Source: Alphaproteobacteria bacterium (GTDB lineage Bacteria; Pseudomonadota; Alphaproteobacteria; UBA6615). From it: 56,968 nucleotides of DNA. The DNA is taken from the NCBI GenBank assembly GCA_002722515.1, contig PBMH01000008.1:26142-83109 (forward strand). Reading direction: 5' to 3'. Positions 25,532 to 34,367 of the stretch are shown piece by piece. Numbering within the stretch: the first letter of the stretch is position 1; every line of letters begins with the position of its first letter. A program made the translations under genes and the position numbers. Below the pieces are notes generated by a model that saw only the letters and a program-made list of their open reading frames with translations, did no database searches and was not told the DNA's origin.

Positions 25532-26808
25532 GCGCAAACGCCGACCACCGGTCCGTGGCATGCTGGTGCAGTTATGACTGGGCTAACTCTCCATTCCCGG
25601 CGGTCGTCTTGACCTTTGTCATTCCCGCCTACTTCACCGAGGCGGTGATGGACAATGCAGAGGAAGCGACCATTTGGTGGGCAATCATGACTGGCTTCGC
25701 GGCTTTCGCGACCGCGGTTCTGGGCCCAATCCTTGGTGCGATTGCGGATCAGGGTCGCCGCCGCAAGCTTTGGCTTGCCGCTTTTACGGCCACTGTGGCG
25801 CTCTGTTCCGCGCTGCTTTGGTTTGCTCGACCTGATGCTAGCCATGCGACCATGCTGCTCGTAATTGTCGGAGTCTCGATTGTTGCCTTCGAATTGTCGA
25901 TGGTGTTCTACAACGCCCTGCTACCGGGCTTGGTGCCAATGCACCGGATAGGTCGAATCTCCGGTTGGGCTTGGGGCATCGGATACTTAGGTGGGGTTGC
26001 GGGTCTTTTGATTGTACTTTTCGGCTTTGTCTTGGCCGACCCGCCACCTTTTGGTCTCGACGCGTTGGACGGGGCCCTGGAGCAAATCCGCATCGCCGGC
26101 CCAATCGTTGCGATTTGGCTGTTCGTCTTCTCTCTGCCGTTGTTTGTCTGGACCCGCGACACACGGGGCAGGGGGCTCGCCTCGGCCGCTGCTGTTAGGT
26201 CTGGTCTTGCCTGTTTCTGGGCGACGCTGGTAAATTTGCGTGCACATCCGCAGCTCTGGCGTTACTTGCTAGCCCGCATGATTTTTACTGATGGGCTCAA
26301 TACGCTATTTGCGTTCGGTGGCGTCTTTGCGGCGGGCACGTTCGGTATGTCGGTAGTTGAAGTCATTATGTTCGGCCTGATCCTGAATGTGGCTGCCGGG
26401 TTGGGCGCCTTCGTTTTCGGCCGGATCGATGACTGGATCGGTGCCAAGCGTGTGATTCTGTTAGGCCTCTGCGGGTTGATCGTGATTGGGTTGCCAATGC
26501 TGGTGGTTGAGTCGAAGACTGCTTTTGTGATCCTGGGCTCCATCCTGGGTATTTTCTTTGGACCAGTCCAAGCAGCCAGCCGCTCGCTTATGGCCCGCAT
26601 TACCCCCCCGGGTGCGGCGGGCGAAATGTTCGGCCTGTACGCTCTGTCCGGCAAGGCAACAGCCTTTGTCGGACCTTGGTTCGTTGCAGCGATTACTGCA
26701 TCCACGGGCAGCCAGCGCTTGGGCATGGCTACCGTGCTGCCGTTTTTGGCCGTCGGCGGCCTGCTCCTCTGGCGCACTGTGCGCGATGTGCCGTCCTGCC
26801 CTGACTAG
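25528..26808 (+). CDS. MFS transporter, UMF1/Atg22-like family
   Basis: Membrane protein of 426 residues with about 12 segments. The GTG at 25528 overlaps the previous stop and places the family hallmark SYDWANSPFP at residues 15-24. A reading to 25336 runs over the EamA gene out of frame and is rejected. Further family features are PILGAIADQGRRRK (the loop between segments 2 and 3), GWAWGIGYLGGVAGLL and the late GPVQAASRSLMARITP. Bacterial UMF1 proteins are uncharacterised; the yeast relative Atg22 exports amino acids from the vacuole. Pairing with an EamA gene suggests a metabolite export role. It converges with purH, 21 bases apart. Confidence 0.88.
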   Translation: MSANADHRSVACWCSYDWANSPFPAVVLTFVIPAYFTEAVMDNAEEATIWWAIMTGFAAFATAVLGPILGAIADQGRRRKLWLAAFTATVALCSALLWFARPDASHATMLLVIVGVSIVAFELSMVFYNALLPGLVPMHRIGRISGWAWGIGYLGGVAGLLIVLFGFVLADPPPFGLDALDGALEQIRIAGPIVAIWLFVFSLPLFVWTRDTRGRGLASAAAVRSGLACFWATLVNLRAHPQLWRYLLARMIFTDGLNTLFAFGGVFAAGTFGMSVVEVIMFGLILNVAAGLGAFVFGRIDDWIGAKRVILLGLCGLIVIGLPMLVVESKTAFVILGSILGIFFGPVQAASRSLMARITPPGAAGEMFGLYALSGKATAFVGPWFVAAITASTGSQRLGMATVLPFLAVGGLLLWRTVRDVPSCPD

Positions 26809-26829
26809 GCCAGCCGTCAGACCGGCACG

Positions 26830-28416
26830 CTAATGACGAAAGTGTCGCATGCCAGTGAAGACCATAGAAATACCGGCCTCGTCGGCCGCGGCTATCACCT
26901 CGTCGTCGCGCACTGAGCCGCCTGGTTGAATCACAGCTGTGGCCCCTGCCTCGACGGTAGTTAGGAGTCCGTCCGGAAATGGGAAGAACGCGTCTGAGGC
27001 GGCTACGGACCCGGACGTGAGCAGTCCAGCCTCGCCGGAGGCCTCGGCTGCCTCCCCCGACTTTTGGGCGGCGATCCGAGCTGCATCAACCCGGCTCATC
27101 TGGCCTGCGCCGATGCCCACCGTTGCGCCGCCCTTTACGTAGACAATAGCATTCGACTTCACATGTTTTCCGACGGTGAAGGCAAATAGCATATCGGCCA
27201 TCTCCTGGTCGCTCGGTTGCCGTGAACTGACGATTTTAAGGTTGTCGCGGGTGATATGCCCCGTGTCTCGATCCTGCAGCAGGAAGCCGCCGGCCAGAGG
27301 CTTCACGAGGTGACCGGCTGCATGAGGATCTGGCATCTTGCCGGTGAGGAGCAGGCGCAGATTTTTCTTGCCGGCGAATATAGCCCGCGCTTCCGGGTTG
27401 GCGCTGGGGGCAATTACAACTTCGGTGAAGATTTCGGTGATGGCCTCGGCTAGGGGTCCATCAAGGGGCCGGTTTGCTGCGACGATACCGCCGAAGGCAC
27501 TGACCGGGTCACACTTGCGCGCGGCGCGATAGGCCGCAACTAGGTTTGCGCCGGTCGCCACCCCGCATGGATTGGCGTGCTTAATGATAGCTATGGCGGG
27601 TTCTTCGAATTCGGCCACGAGCTCAAACGCGGCATCGGCGTCGCTGAGATTATTGTAGCTAAGCTCCTTACCTTGGACATGTTCAGCTTGGGCGACTCCG
27701 GCGCGCCCAGGACCACCGATATAGAGCGCGGCCTGCTGGTGCGGGTTCTCACCATAGCGAAGCACAGTGGCGCGATGGCCCGAGGTGACATGTACCTCGG
27801 GAAAAGAATCGCCCAGTGTTCCGGACAGCCAGGCGGTGATTGCCCCGTCATAAGCTGCGGTCCGGGAATAGGCTTTGACTGCGAGTTGGCGGCGCAGATT
27901 GGCGGGCAGTGAACCATTGTTCGCGTTCAATTCGGCAATCACAGCACCATAGTCGGCGGGATCCGTTACCACTGTAACATGTGCATGGTTTTTAGCCGCT
28001 GCGCGAATCATAGCCGGGCCGCCGATGTCGATATTTTCGACGCAGTTGGCATAGTCTGCCCCGCCGGCGACGGTGGCCTCAAACGGGTAAAGGTTGATGA
28101 CAACCAGATCAATGGGCCGGATTCCGTGCGCGGTCATGGAAGTTTGATCATCGGGATGATCGCGCCGGGCGAGAATGCCGCCGTGGATCTTGGGGTGCAG
28201 GGTCTTTACCCGACCGTCCATAATTTCTGGAAAGTCGGTATGGTCGGCGACCTCGGTAACGCGAATACCGGCTTCAGCGAGCACCCTTGCGGAGCCGCCT
28301 GTGGACAAGATTTCAACGCCATGGCCTGTTAGGGCTTGGCCGAGTTCGGTCAGTCCTGTCTTGTCGGATACTGAAATTATTGCGCGTGCGATCGGCGTTT
28401 TATGATTGCTTGGCAC
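26830..28416 (-). CDS. purH: Bifunctional AICAR transformylase / IMP cyclohydrolase
   Basis: Protein of 528 residues that performs the last two steps of purine synthesis: formylation of AICAR and ring closure to IMP. The N-terminal MGS-like cyclohydrolase domain has [35 protein letters not shown] and [16 protein letters not shown]. The C-terminal transformylase domain has the catalytic Lys-His in [14 protein letters not shown], and [23 protein letters not shown] near the end. The length matches the family. The start is GTG at 28416 with GAAGGAC about 10 bases upstream. It lies between the MFS gene (converging) and the glycan locus (same strand) and marks the border between core genes and that locus. 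Confidence 0.97.
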   Translation of the reverse strand: MPSNHKTPIARAIISVSDKTGLTELGQALTGHGVEILSTGGSARVLAEAGIRVTEVADHTDFPEIMDGRVKTLHPKIHGGILARRDHPDDQTSMTAHGIRPIDLVVINLYPFEATVAGGADYANCVENIDIGGPAMIRAAAKNHAHVTVVTDPADYGAVIAELNANNGSLPANLRRQLAVKAYSRTAAYDGAITAWLSGTLGDSFPEVHVTSGHRATVLRYGENPHQQAALYIGGPGRAGVAQAEHVQGKELSYNNLSDADAAFELVAEFEEPAIAIIKHANPCGVATGANLVAAYRAARKCDPVSAFGGIVAANRPLDGPLAEAITEIFTEVVIAPSANPEARAIFAGKKNLRLLLTGKMPDPHAAGHLVKPLAGGFLLQDRDTGHITRDNLKIVSSRQPSDQEMADMLFAFTVGKHVKSNAIVYVKGGATVGIGAGQMSRVDAARIAAQKSGEAAEASGEAGLLTSGSVAASDAFFPFPDGLLTTVEAGATAVIQPGGSVRDDEVIAAADEAGISMVFTGMRHFRH

Positions 28417-28476
28417 CGGTCTGTTTGTCCTTCATCAAGTTCTGGTGGTGAGGTTCTGTCCTGGCTAGAGGCGAAC

Positions 28477-30387
28477 TTATTGTGTTGTCAATCTTTTCGC
28501 TGCGGTTTCGCCGGGCCGGTATTCCGGCACCATTTTCGAAAGAAGAATGCGGCAGGTTTCGTTCTTATTTTCGCGCGCAGCGGTGCAGATTTCGTCGATG
28601 GCCCGTATCAGCATCTCATGGTTGGCGACACGGGGTGCGGCTAACTGGATAGCGGCGTTATCAGTGGGTGTTAGGTTTTCGGCATTGTGAAACAATTCCT
28701 CGTAAAGCTTCTCCCCAGGCCGCAGGCCGACAATCGATATATCAATATCTTCATAGGGACGCTTGCCGCCTAGTCGGATCATTTGTTCTGCCAGATCGAG
28801 GATTCTCACCGGCTCACCCATATCGAGGACCATAATCCCGCCCGCCACTGTTCTCGCCGAGGTTGCTAGGGTTGAGGCTTGGAGCACCAGTTCAACCGCC
28901 TCACGCGTCGTCATGAAGTAGCGGGTTATATCCTTATGAGTCACGGTCAGCGGCCCGCCGGCAGCGAGTTGGCGTTCGAACAGCGGGACCACTGAGCCGG
29001 TTGAGCCTAGGACATTTCCGAAACGGACTGTCAGGTACCGACATTCGTCCTTCGAGCGGGTCCGGTCGAGGGTCTGGCAGTAGCTTTCGGCGATCCGCTT
29101 TGTTGCTCCCATAACGTTGGTCGGGTTTACGGCCTTGTCGGTCGAAATCAGAACCATGATTTGGGTGTCGTGCTCGCGACACAAGTCTGCCACATTGCGA
29201 GACCCTGTGATGTTGGTCTGTACGCCTTCCGCGACGTGGTCCTCGACGATTGGCACGTGTTTTAGTGCCGCAGCGTGGAATACCAGTTCGGGTTTAAGCG
29301 CGGTGAAAACCGCTGACATTGCTTGGGTACTTCGTATATCGGCGAGATGTGGCTGACGGGCAATATCGGGTGCTAACTCGGCGACCTCGAGATCAATCGA
29401 GTATAAGTTGAACTCTGCGCTATCGACTAGTCCGATTTCGGCCGGGCCGAGCGCGGCGATTTGACGTGAGAGTTCCCCGCCGATTGTTCCGCCGGCGCCG
29501 GTTATAAGCACCCGGCGCCCGGCCACTAACGATCGCATGGCTGGACGGTCGAGCACAGCTTGGGGGCGACCGAGTAGATCCTCGACCGCGACGGGTGTGA
29601 CCTCAATCTCGTCACCAACACCAGTTTGGAAGGCTGTTAGACCGGGCAGCCGGGCCATTGTCATGCCGTGCGCCTCGGCCAAATTTAACAACTTTTTCAT
29701 TAATGTTGGATTGAAGTCGGACTTGGTCACGATCATTCGCTGGGGACGATCTGCTCCAAGCCGGCGCATAATCATTTCTAATTGATCGGGGGTTCCGAGA
29801 ACCGGGACGTCGTGAATGTGGCGGCCAACCCGTCCGCCTTTTGCGTCGAGGACGCCGATGATTCGATAGGCGGCACCCGGCTGGCGACGGATGGCTCGAA
29901 TGAAGGTCTCGGCCTCGTCGCCCGCCCCCATCAGCAGCACCGGGATACCGGGTTTTTCATTATTGTCAGCTACAAGCTCAAGGTGCCGATCCTTGAACAG
30001 ACGGTAGATGAATCGTGGACCGCCGAGGAGTGCCATCAGGACGAACCAGTTGATGATCGGTAGCGAGCGCGGCAGGTATTCGGCGCGGGAGATAACGAAC
30101 AGGATCAGGGCGAAGGCCAGAACCGCGAGCGTAACCGCCTTGGTGATCTGGATCAGATCGTTCATCGACGCATAGCGCCAGATGCCCTTGTAAAGCCCCA
30201 TCGGCAGGAAGACGGTCGTCGCAATGATGGCGAAGAGCGCTGTGCTTTGAACGATGAAGTCGAGGGGCACCGATTCGATCGATAGTCCCATGCGCAGCCA
30301 CAGAGACAAGGGTAGCGAAACCGCTGCCATAAAGATGTCGTGCGCGTAGGCAATATTCGCACGACTCAGTGGTAATTTTGTACGCAT
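28477..30387 (-). CDS. UDP-sugar 4,6-dehydratase, membrane type (WbpM/PglF/CapD-like)
   Basis: Membrane-bound nucleotide-sugar dehydratase of about 636 residues, expected to convert UDP-GlcNAc to the 4-keto-6-deoxy sugar that leads to QuiNAc, bacillosamine, FucNAc or similar first residues. The ATG at 30387 is chosen because LSRANIAYAHD is where relatives begin; a TTG at 30453 would add 22 residues. Four membrane segments (to about residue 125) are followed by a CoA-binding-like domain. The Rossmann motif VLITGAGGTIGGELSRQI starts near 292. The active-site segment STDKAVNPTNVMGATKR near 420 has the S-M-K type triad typical of the WbpM/PglF group. It follows a WecA-like transferase gene by 99 bases, which fits priming of glycan synthesis. 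Confidence 0.92.
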   Translation of the reverse strand: MRTKLPLSRANIAYAHDIFMAAVSLPLSLWLRMGLSIESVPLDFIVQSTALFAIIATTVFLPMGLYKGIWRYASMNDLIQITKAVTLAVLAFALILFVISRAEYLPRSLPIINWFVLMALLGGPRFIYRLFKDRHLELVADNNEKPGIPVLLMGAGDEAETFIRAIRRQPGAAYRIIGVLDAKGGRVGRHIHDVPVLGTPDQLEMIMRRLGADRPQRMIVTKSDFNPTLMKKLLNLAEAHGMTMARLPGLTAFQTGVGDEIEVTPVAVEDLLGRPQAVLDRPAMRSLVAGRRVLITGAGGTIGGELSRQIAALGPAEIGLVDSAEFNLYSIDLEVAELAPDIARQPHLADIRSTQAMSAVFTALKPELVFHAAALKHVPIVEDHVAEGVQTNITGSRNVADLCREHDTQIMVLISTDKAVNPTNVMGATKRIAESYCQTLDRTRSKDECRYLTVRFGNVLGSTGSVVPLFERQLAAGGPLTVTHKDITRYFMTTREAVELVLQASTLATSARTVAGGIMVLDMGEPVRILDLAEQMIRLGGKRPYEDIDISIVGLRPGEKLYEELFHNAENLTPTDNAAIQLAAPRVANHEMLIRAIDEICTAARENKNETCRILLSKMVPEYRPGETAAKRLTTQ

Positions 30388-30486
30388 GAACGGGTCCCAG
30401 TGGCCAGCGGCACTTATAACATTACGGGGGACTCGCGCCAAAACCCGCTTCAAGTGTGCGGCGAGGGATAACAGATAAATTGCGCG

Positions 30487-31503
30487 CTAAACACGTGGCT
30501 TAGCAAGCCACCACAGTAGGAGTACAACTATTACGAGCGCAGAACCCAAAGCCGCCCAGGACCAAGTGCTGCCCTCACCGCCAATAACGCTCACTAGGGC
30601 GAGTGCGACGAGTGCCAAGTTTAAGACGGCAATTATGGAGCTGACGCGGGCATGGGACATGCCCCGCTTTATAGCCGCTTGGTAAAAATGGTCTCGATGC
30701 GCGAGCCAGAATTTCTCGCCCCTAATGATACGACGGAACAGCGTGATGGTTGAGTCCGCAAGATAATAAAGCGGCAAGATAATAGCGGCCTGCCATGCCC
30801 CGTCAGCGGCAAGTGATAGAAGAAGCCAGCCGAGCAGGTAGCCAAGCGGCACGCTGCCGCTGTCGCCGAGAAAAATTTTGGCCGGGGGCCAATTCCAGAC
30901 TAGGAACCCACTGGCAGCAGCTGCGACAGCTAATGCGTGGCCGTGGGAAGCGTCCATGGTCGAGACGCCTCCAAGTGCACCGATTATTACAAGGCCTAGG
31001 CCGATGGATATCGCCTCCACGCCACTGATGCCGTCGATTCCGTCCAGGAAGTTGAAGAGATTAACGAACCAGACCCATCCGATGGCCACGGCCATCAGAT
31101 CAAGCGGGCCGGGTAACAACCCCTGAAAAACAGGGCCGTCGATCACGAATGCGCCGGCCAGCGCAGCGGCGAATTGGGTCGCGAGCCGAGGCAGCGGGCC
31201 TAGGGTTACGAGGTCGTCGACCAAGGACACCGCAGCGAGGACGAGGGCGGCCAGCGGGACAAGCCAAAACGCAGCGGTCATACCGCCCGTTGTCGGCATT
31301 ACAAACTGAACAATCACCCAGGCGGGGATCAGCGCGGCAAGTACGCCGAGTCCGCCGCCGCGTGGCGTTGGGTGTGCATGGGAACTGCGATTGTTGGGCC
31401 GGTCAAGAATATCGTGGCGCAGCAGCTGTGTTCGGGCCAGGCTGACAAACAGTGTGGACGCAAGCGCTGTTGCGCCGGCTATAATGAGAAGGTTCCAGAT
31501 CAT
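30487..31503 (-). CDS. WecA/WbpL-like undecaprenyl-phosphate sugar-1-phosphate transferase
   Basis: Polytopic membrane enzyme of 338 residues (GT4 phosphoglycosyl transferase family with MraY and WecA). It starts glycan assembly by moving a HexNAc-1-phosphate onto undecaprenyl phosphate. Family motifs are SLVDDLVTLGPLPRLATQ, NLFNFLDGIDGISG, FLGDSGSVPLGY and the C-terminal AHRDHFYQAAIKRG, which resembles the HIP motif. About ten membrane segments are present. The ATG at 31503 is preferred; reading from 31566 adds a leader that lies over the terminator. Together with the adjacent dehydratase it probably sets the first sugar of the surface glycan. Confidence 0.92.
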   Translation of the reverse strand: MIWNLLIIAGATALASTLFVSLARTQLLRHDILDRPNNRSSHAHPTPRGGGLGVLAALIPAWVIVQFVMPTTGGMTAAFWLVPLAALVLAAVSLVDDLVTLGPLPRLATQFAAALAGAFVIDGPVFQGLLPGPLDLMAVAIGWVWFVNLFNFLDGIDGISGVEAISIGLGLVIIGALGGVSTMDASHGHALAVAAAASGFLVWNWPPAKIFLGDSGSVPLGYLLGWLLLSLAADGAWQAAIILPLYYLADSTITLFRRIIRGEKFWLAHRDHFYQAAIKRGMSHARVSSIIAVLNLALVALALVSVIGGEGSTWSWAALGSALVIVVLLLWWLAKPRV

Positions 31504-31556
31504 GTGCAGTCGTTCACTAAGTGGCTCCGCTGCGTTGTTCGGTCCTGCTTGTAACG

Positions 31557-31589
31557 GCAAAAACAAGGGCCCGGCAAGATGGCGGGCCC
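31557..31589 (-). terminator. Intrinsic terminator inside the glycan locus
   Basis: On the minus strand a GGGCCCG / CGGGCCC stem with a 9-base loop is followed at once by TTGTTTTTG. This is the best factor-independent terminator in the window. It lies 25 bases after the stop of the glycosyltransferase gene at 31615 and before the WecA-like gene, so it ends the large glycan transcription unit there. Confidence 0.85.
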
Positions 31590-31614
31590 AGGGCGAGGTC
31601 TTTCTGTATGGATG

Positions 31615-32754
31615 TCAACCTTTGCGTAGGCCAAGATGATCTAGTTGACGGTCAAGCACGAGGCGCTCGTCATAGAGTCGGCGGGCGCGTGCAAGACCTG
31701 CAGCGCCCATCCGCAGTCGAGACTTTGGCTCCTTCACTAGACGTCTGAGCGCATTGGCCAACGCGTCAACATTGCGGACTGGCACAAGAAACCCGGTCTC
31801 GCCATCGACAATTTCTTCGCGGCTCCCGCGTACGTCGGTGGCAACGACGGGTAGACCTGTCAGCATGGCCTCAATAATGGAACGCGGCATGCCCTCGCGA
31901 TGAGAAGGAAGGGTGAAGATGTCAGCGGCACGCATCAAGTCAGCCATGTCGTCACGATAGCCTAGAAAGCGTATGCGTGCACTGAGTGCGGGGTTCGCCG
32001 CGATAGTACGCATGGTGTCGTCGATGCCCGCTGCGTGGTCGCTCTCGAGCCGGTTTCCGACCGCCCATAGCTCGGCGTCGATGCGGCCCATGGCCGCTAT
32101 GAGCTCGTTGTAGCCTTTCTCGGCTACGAGGCGCCCAGCCATGAGGATGACCACCCTGTCCGCCGGCGTGCCGATGCGCGCGCGTACCGATGCGCGCGCT
32201 GTGTGGTCTGTGGTTGGCTTGAAAACCCCCGGATCGCTGCCGTTACCGATGGATAAAATGTCACCCGTCCGGCAGAGGCCAAGACGCCGCGCCGTCTGTG
32301 CGTCCTCCTCGGACTGGGTCATGAGCGTATGGGTGAATCGACCCCCGATCCACTCGGCGGCGATATGCGCCTGTCGACCGGGGAACGGCATGTTCTCATG
32401 AAAGTAAAAGCCGTGCGCTGTATAGACGACGCGAGGAATGCCCGTGCCGGCCGCCGCAAGTCGCCCTACGAAGGCGGCGGCCGGGGTATGCACGTGCAAT
32501 ATGTCGAAGGCCTCGCGCCGGAGCAGCGTGCGCAATGCGCGCCCGGCGCGCCAGTTTCGTGCTAGGTTGGATGATCGCGCGAGCGGCAGCGTCTCGACAC
32601 GAAAGTTGTCGTTGCGAACATGACGGATTAGATCGCCGTCAGCGCAAACGCCTACTACCTCATGCCCCTCATCGCGCAAGGCGCGCATCAGGGGATGCAG
32701 CAGGTGGTAGAGTGTAAAGTCGACCGTGCAGAGTTGGCATATTTTCTGTCGCAT
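31615..32754 (-). CDS. Glycosyltransferase, GT4 family
   Basis: Cytosolic retaining glycosyltransferase of 379 residues with a GT-B fold. The donor-binding C-terminal half shows RVVILMAGRLVAEKGYNELI and the E-x7-E region SHREGMPRSIIEAMLTGLPVV followed by TDVRGSREEIVDGETGFLVP. The N-terminal half opens with CQLCTVDFTLYHLLHPLMRAL, seen in transferases that act early on lipid-linked sugars. The intrinsic terminator follows. It starts 15 bases after the ligase-like gene. The sugar donor and acceptor are not deducible. Confidence 0.9.
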   Translation of the reverse strand: MRQKICQLCTVDFTLYHLLHPLMRALRDEGHEVVGVCADGDLIRHVRNDNFRVETLPLARSSNLARNWRAGRALRTLLRREAFDILHVHTPAAAFVGRLAAAGTGIPRVVYTAHGFYFHENMPFPGRQAHIAAEWIGGRFTHTLMTQSEEDAQTARRLGLCRTGDILSIGNGSDPGVFKPTTDHTARASVRARIGTPADRVVILMAGRLVAEKGYNELIAAMGRIDAELWAVGNRLESDHAAGIDDTMRTIAANPALSARIRFLGYRDDMADLMRAADIFTLPSHREGMPRSIIEAMLTGLPVVATDVRGSREEIVDGETGFLVPVRNVDALANALRRLVKEPKSRLRMGAAGLARARRLYDERLVLDRQLDHLGLRKG

Positions 32755-32769
32755 GGCGCGTGATTGCGT

Positions 32770-34026
32770 TTAGGCTAACACGGCGGCGTCGGGTTGGCGG
32801 GTGTACACTAGAGCGGTTAGCATAACAGCAACCAGGGCAAGTGTAGAAATCCACCAGCCTTGCCACACCCCAAAACTAAGCCCGGCATTGATAAGGGCGG
32901 CGGCAAGGGTAGCGTAGGAGGCTGCGCGCTCGAGTCGGCCCTCTACATTACGACGGATCGTTATGGTGGCCGCGGTAAACAAGCCGGAAATAATTAGCGC
33001 ACCGATCACGCCTAGTTCGAGCCATGCCTGAAGCGTGGCATTGTGAGGATGAAGGGGCAGAACGTCTACATTGCGGAAGCCTATATTTGGCGCATCGTTC
33101 ACGGTAACCATTTGGCCAACGCCGACTAGCCGAGACGCATCGAGCCCCCAACCAGTCAACGGGCGGGCGATCGCGTACTCCGATGCAAACTGCCAGATTG
33201 CCATACGGTGATGCAGCGAGAACTCCGAAAGACCGAGTCCGTGGATTATGTTGGTAAGGATTGGCTGTAGGGTCGGAAGGGCCGGGATCATCACAAATCC
33301 GAATACAATCGTGCCCATCAGAAAGAACGCAACGAAGCGCGGTACGAACCATGCCAGAGCAAATGTGGCGGCACCGGCGGTCACCGCGAGGACCGGCGCG
33401 CCGGGCTGAAGCTTCGAGATTGCGAACAGAGAGACGATTATAAGGGCGCAGGCGCCAACCCAGCCCGCCCGCCGCCAGGCCGGAATAATCGCGATCCACA
33501 ACATCAATGAGATCACGCTCGAGGCACGGTTCAATTCAAACAGGTTCATGGCGCGAGTTAGCTCGGTTCCGTCGGGCCCATAATGCCCGTTCAGTGCCGA
33601 ATGCACATACCCGCCCGTTGTTAGCTCGAAGAACACGAGCAGTAGGCCGAGTGTAAAGCCAAAGAGAAGAAAATTTCCGAAGAGATGCCGCCCTCTTGGG
33701 TCGAGAGTTAGTGCTGTGGAGAGCAGGAAAGCCGTGCCTGCGGCGAACAATAATAACTCAAAGGCTTGGGAGAGGCTGCGGTCGGGCGCAACCGACCAGA
33801 TAATACTTGCGGCGCCCCAAATTACGAGTGCCACTAAAAGCTTTGCGAGGGTTGGTTGGATCCTTGGCCACTCGCGCCTGCCCGCATGTTCGGCGATTGC
33901 AGCCAGCGTGACCAGTGCGGCGATGACGGTCAGCCAGAGTGGTTCGAGAGCCGATACGGGGGTAGTTAGCGCCGCCGCTACGGAGAGGGTAGCGTAGGCG
34001 GGAACATATCGCTGAAAGGTGTTCAT
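32770..34026 (-). CDS. O-antigen ligase / polymerase-like membrane protein (Wzy_C family)
   Basis: Membrane protein of 418 residues with 11-12 hydrophobic segments and a large periplasmic loop near residues 280-345. The loop ends in the family signature PHNATLQAWLELGVIGALI, with the conserved histidine. Such proteins either ligate a lipid-linked glycan to lipid A-core (WaaL type) or polymerise repeat units (Wzy type); sequence alone does not decide. The ATG at 34026 is chosen over the longer reading to 34065. A 341-base gap precedes it, so it may have its own promoter together with the glycosyltransferase downstream. Confidence 0.85.
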   Translation of the reverse strand: MNTFQRYVPAYATLSVAAALTTPVSALEPLWLTVIAALVTLAAIAEHAGRREWPRIQPTLAKLLVALVIWGAASIIWSVAPDRSLSQAFELLLFAAGTAFLLSTALTLDPRGRHLFGNFLLFGFTLGLLLVFFELTTGGYVHSALNGHYGPDGTELTRAMNLFELNRASSVISLMLWIAIIPAWRRAGWVGACALIIVSLFAISKLQPGAPVLAVTAGAATFALAWFVPRFVAFFLMGTIVFGFVMIPALPTLQPILTNIIHGLGLSEFSLHHRMAIWQFASEYAIARPLTGWGLDASRLVGVGQMVTVNDAPNIGFRNVDVLPLHPHNATLQAWLELGVIGALIISGLFTAATITIRRNVEGRLERAASYATLAAALINAGLSFGVWQGWWISTLALVAVMLTALVYTRQPDAAVLA

Positions 34027-34367
34027 GTGTCTCGCACTTGTGCCGCAAAAAAGATCGAGCGGCAAGCCTGGCCCGGGGTGGGTTGATCGCCGCCTGATGG
34101 ATCATCCGAACCGGTGTTCTGGTGCCGTGCGGTGCAGCCCATATTTACTAATGTATTGGCCGCGAAATCCGGGTAGATTCGTAAACGCTTTGTCCTGTTT
34201 TCGGGTCTGGCTTTGCCGATGCGGACCGTTAGTCGCGAATTAGTGTCGATTGCGTGAGGGCGGCTGTTTCTATGCTATTCGTTGGATAAATTTGCTGCGC
34301 ACGGCTGGAACTTAATTTTCGGCAGTGTCAGGGCCTGCAAACACCGATGTAGAGATTGACGGGCCGT
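34027..34367. other. Long gap inside the glycan locus
   Basis: 341 bases between asparagine-synthase-like and ligase-like genes, both on the minus strand. It may hold an internal promoter for the last two genes of the unit. A weak interrupted inverted repeat (CTTG-TG-CCGC with GCGGCAAG) lies around 34030-34060. No T-tract terminator, RNA gene or convincing ORF was seen. Confidence 0.35.

Noticed and set aside
32141-32190. Repeated GATGCGCGCGC units
   Set aside because: Two GC-rich repeats inside a glycosyltransferase gene that encode its normal arginine/alanine stretch; no tandem array or recombination site.
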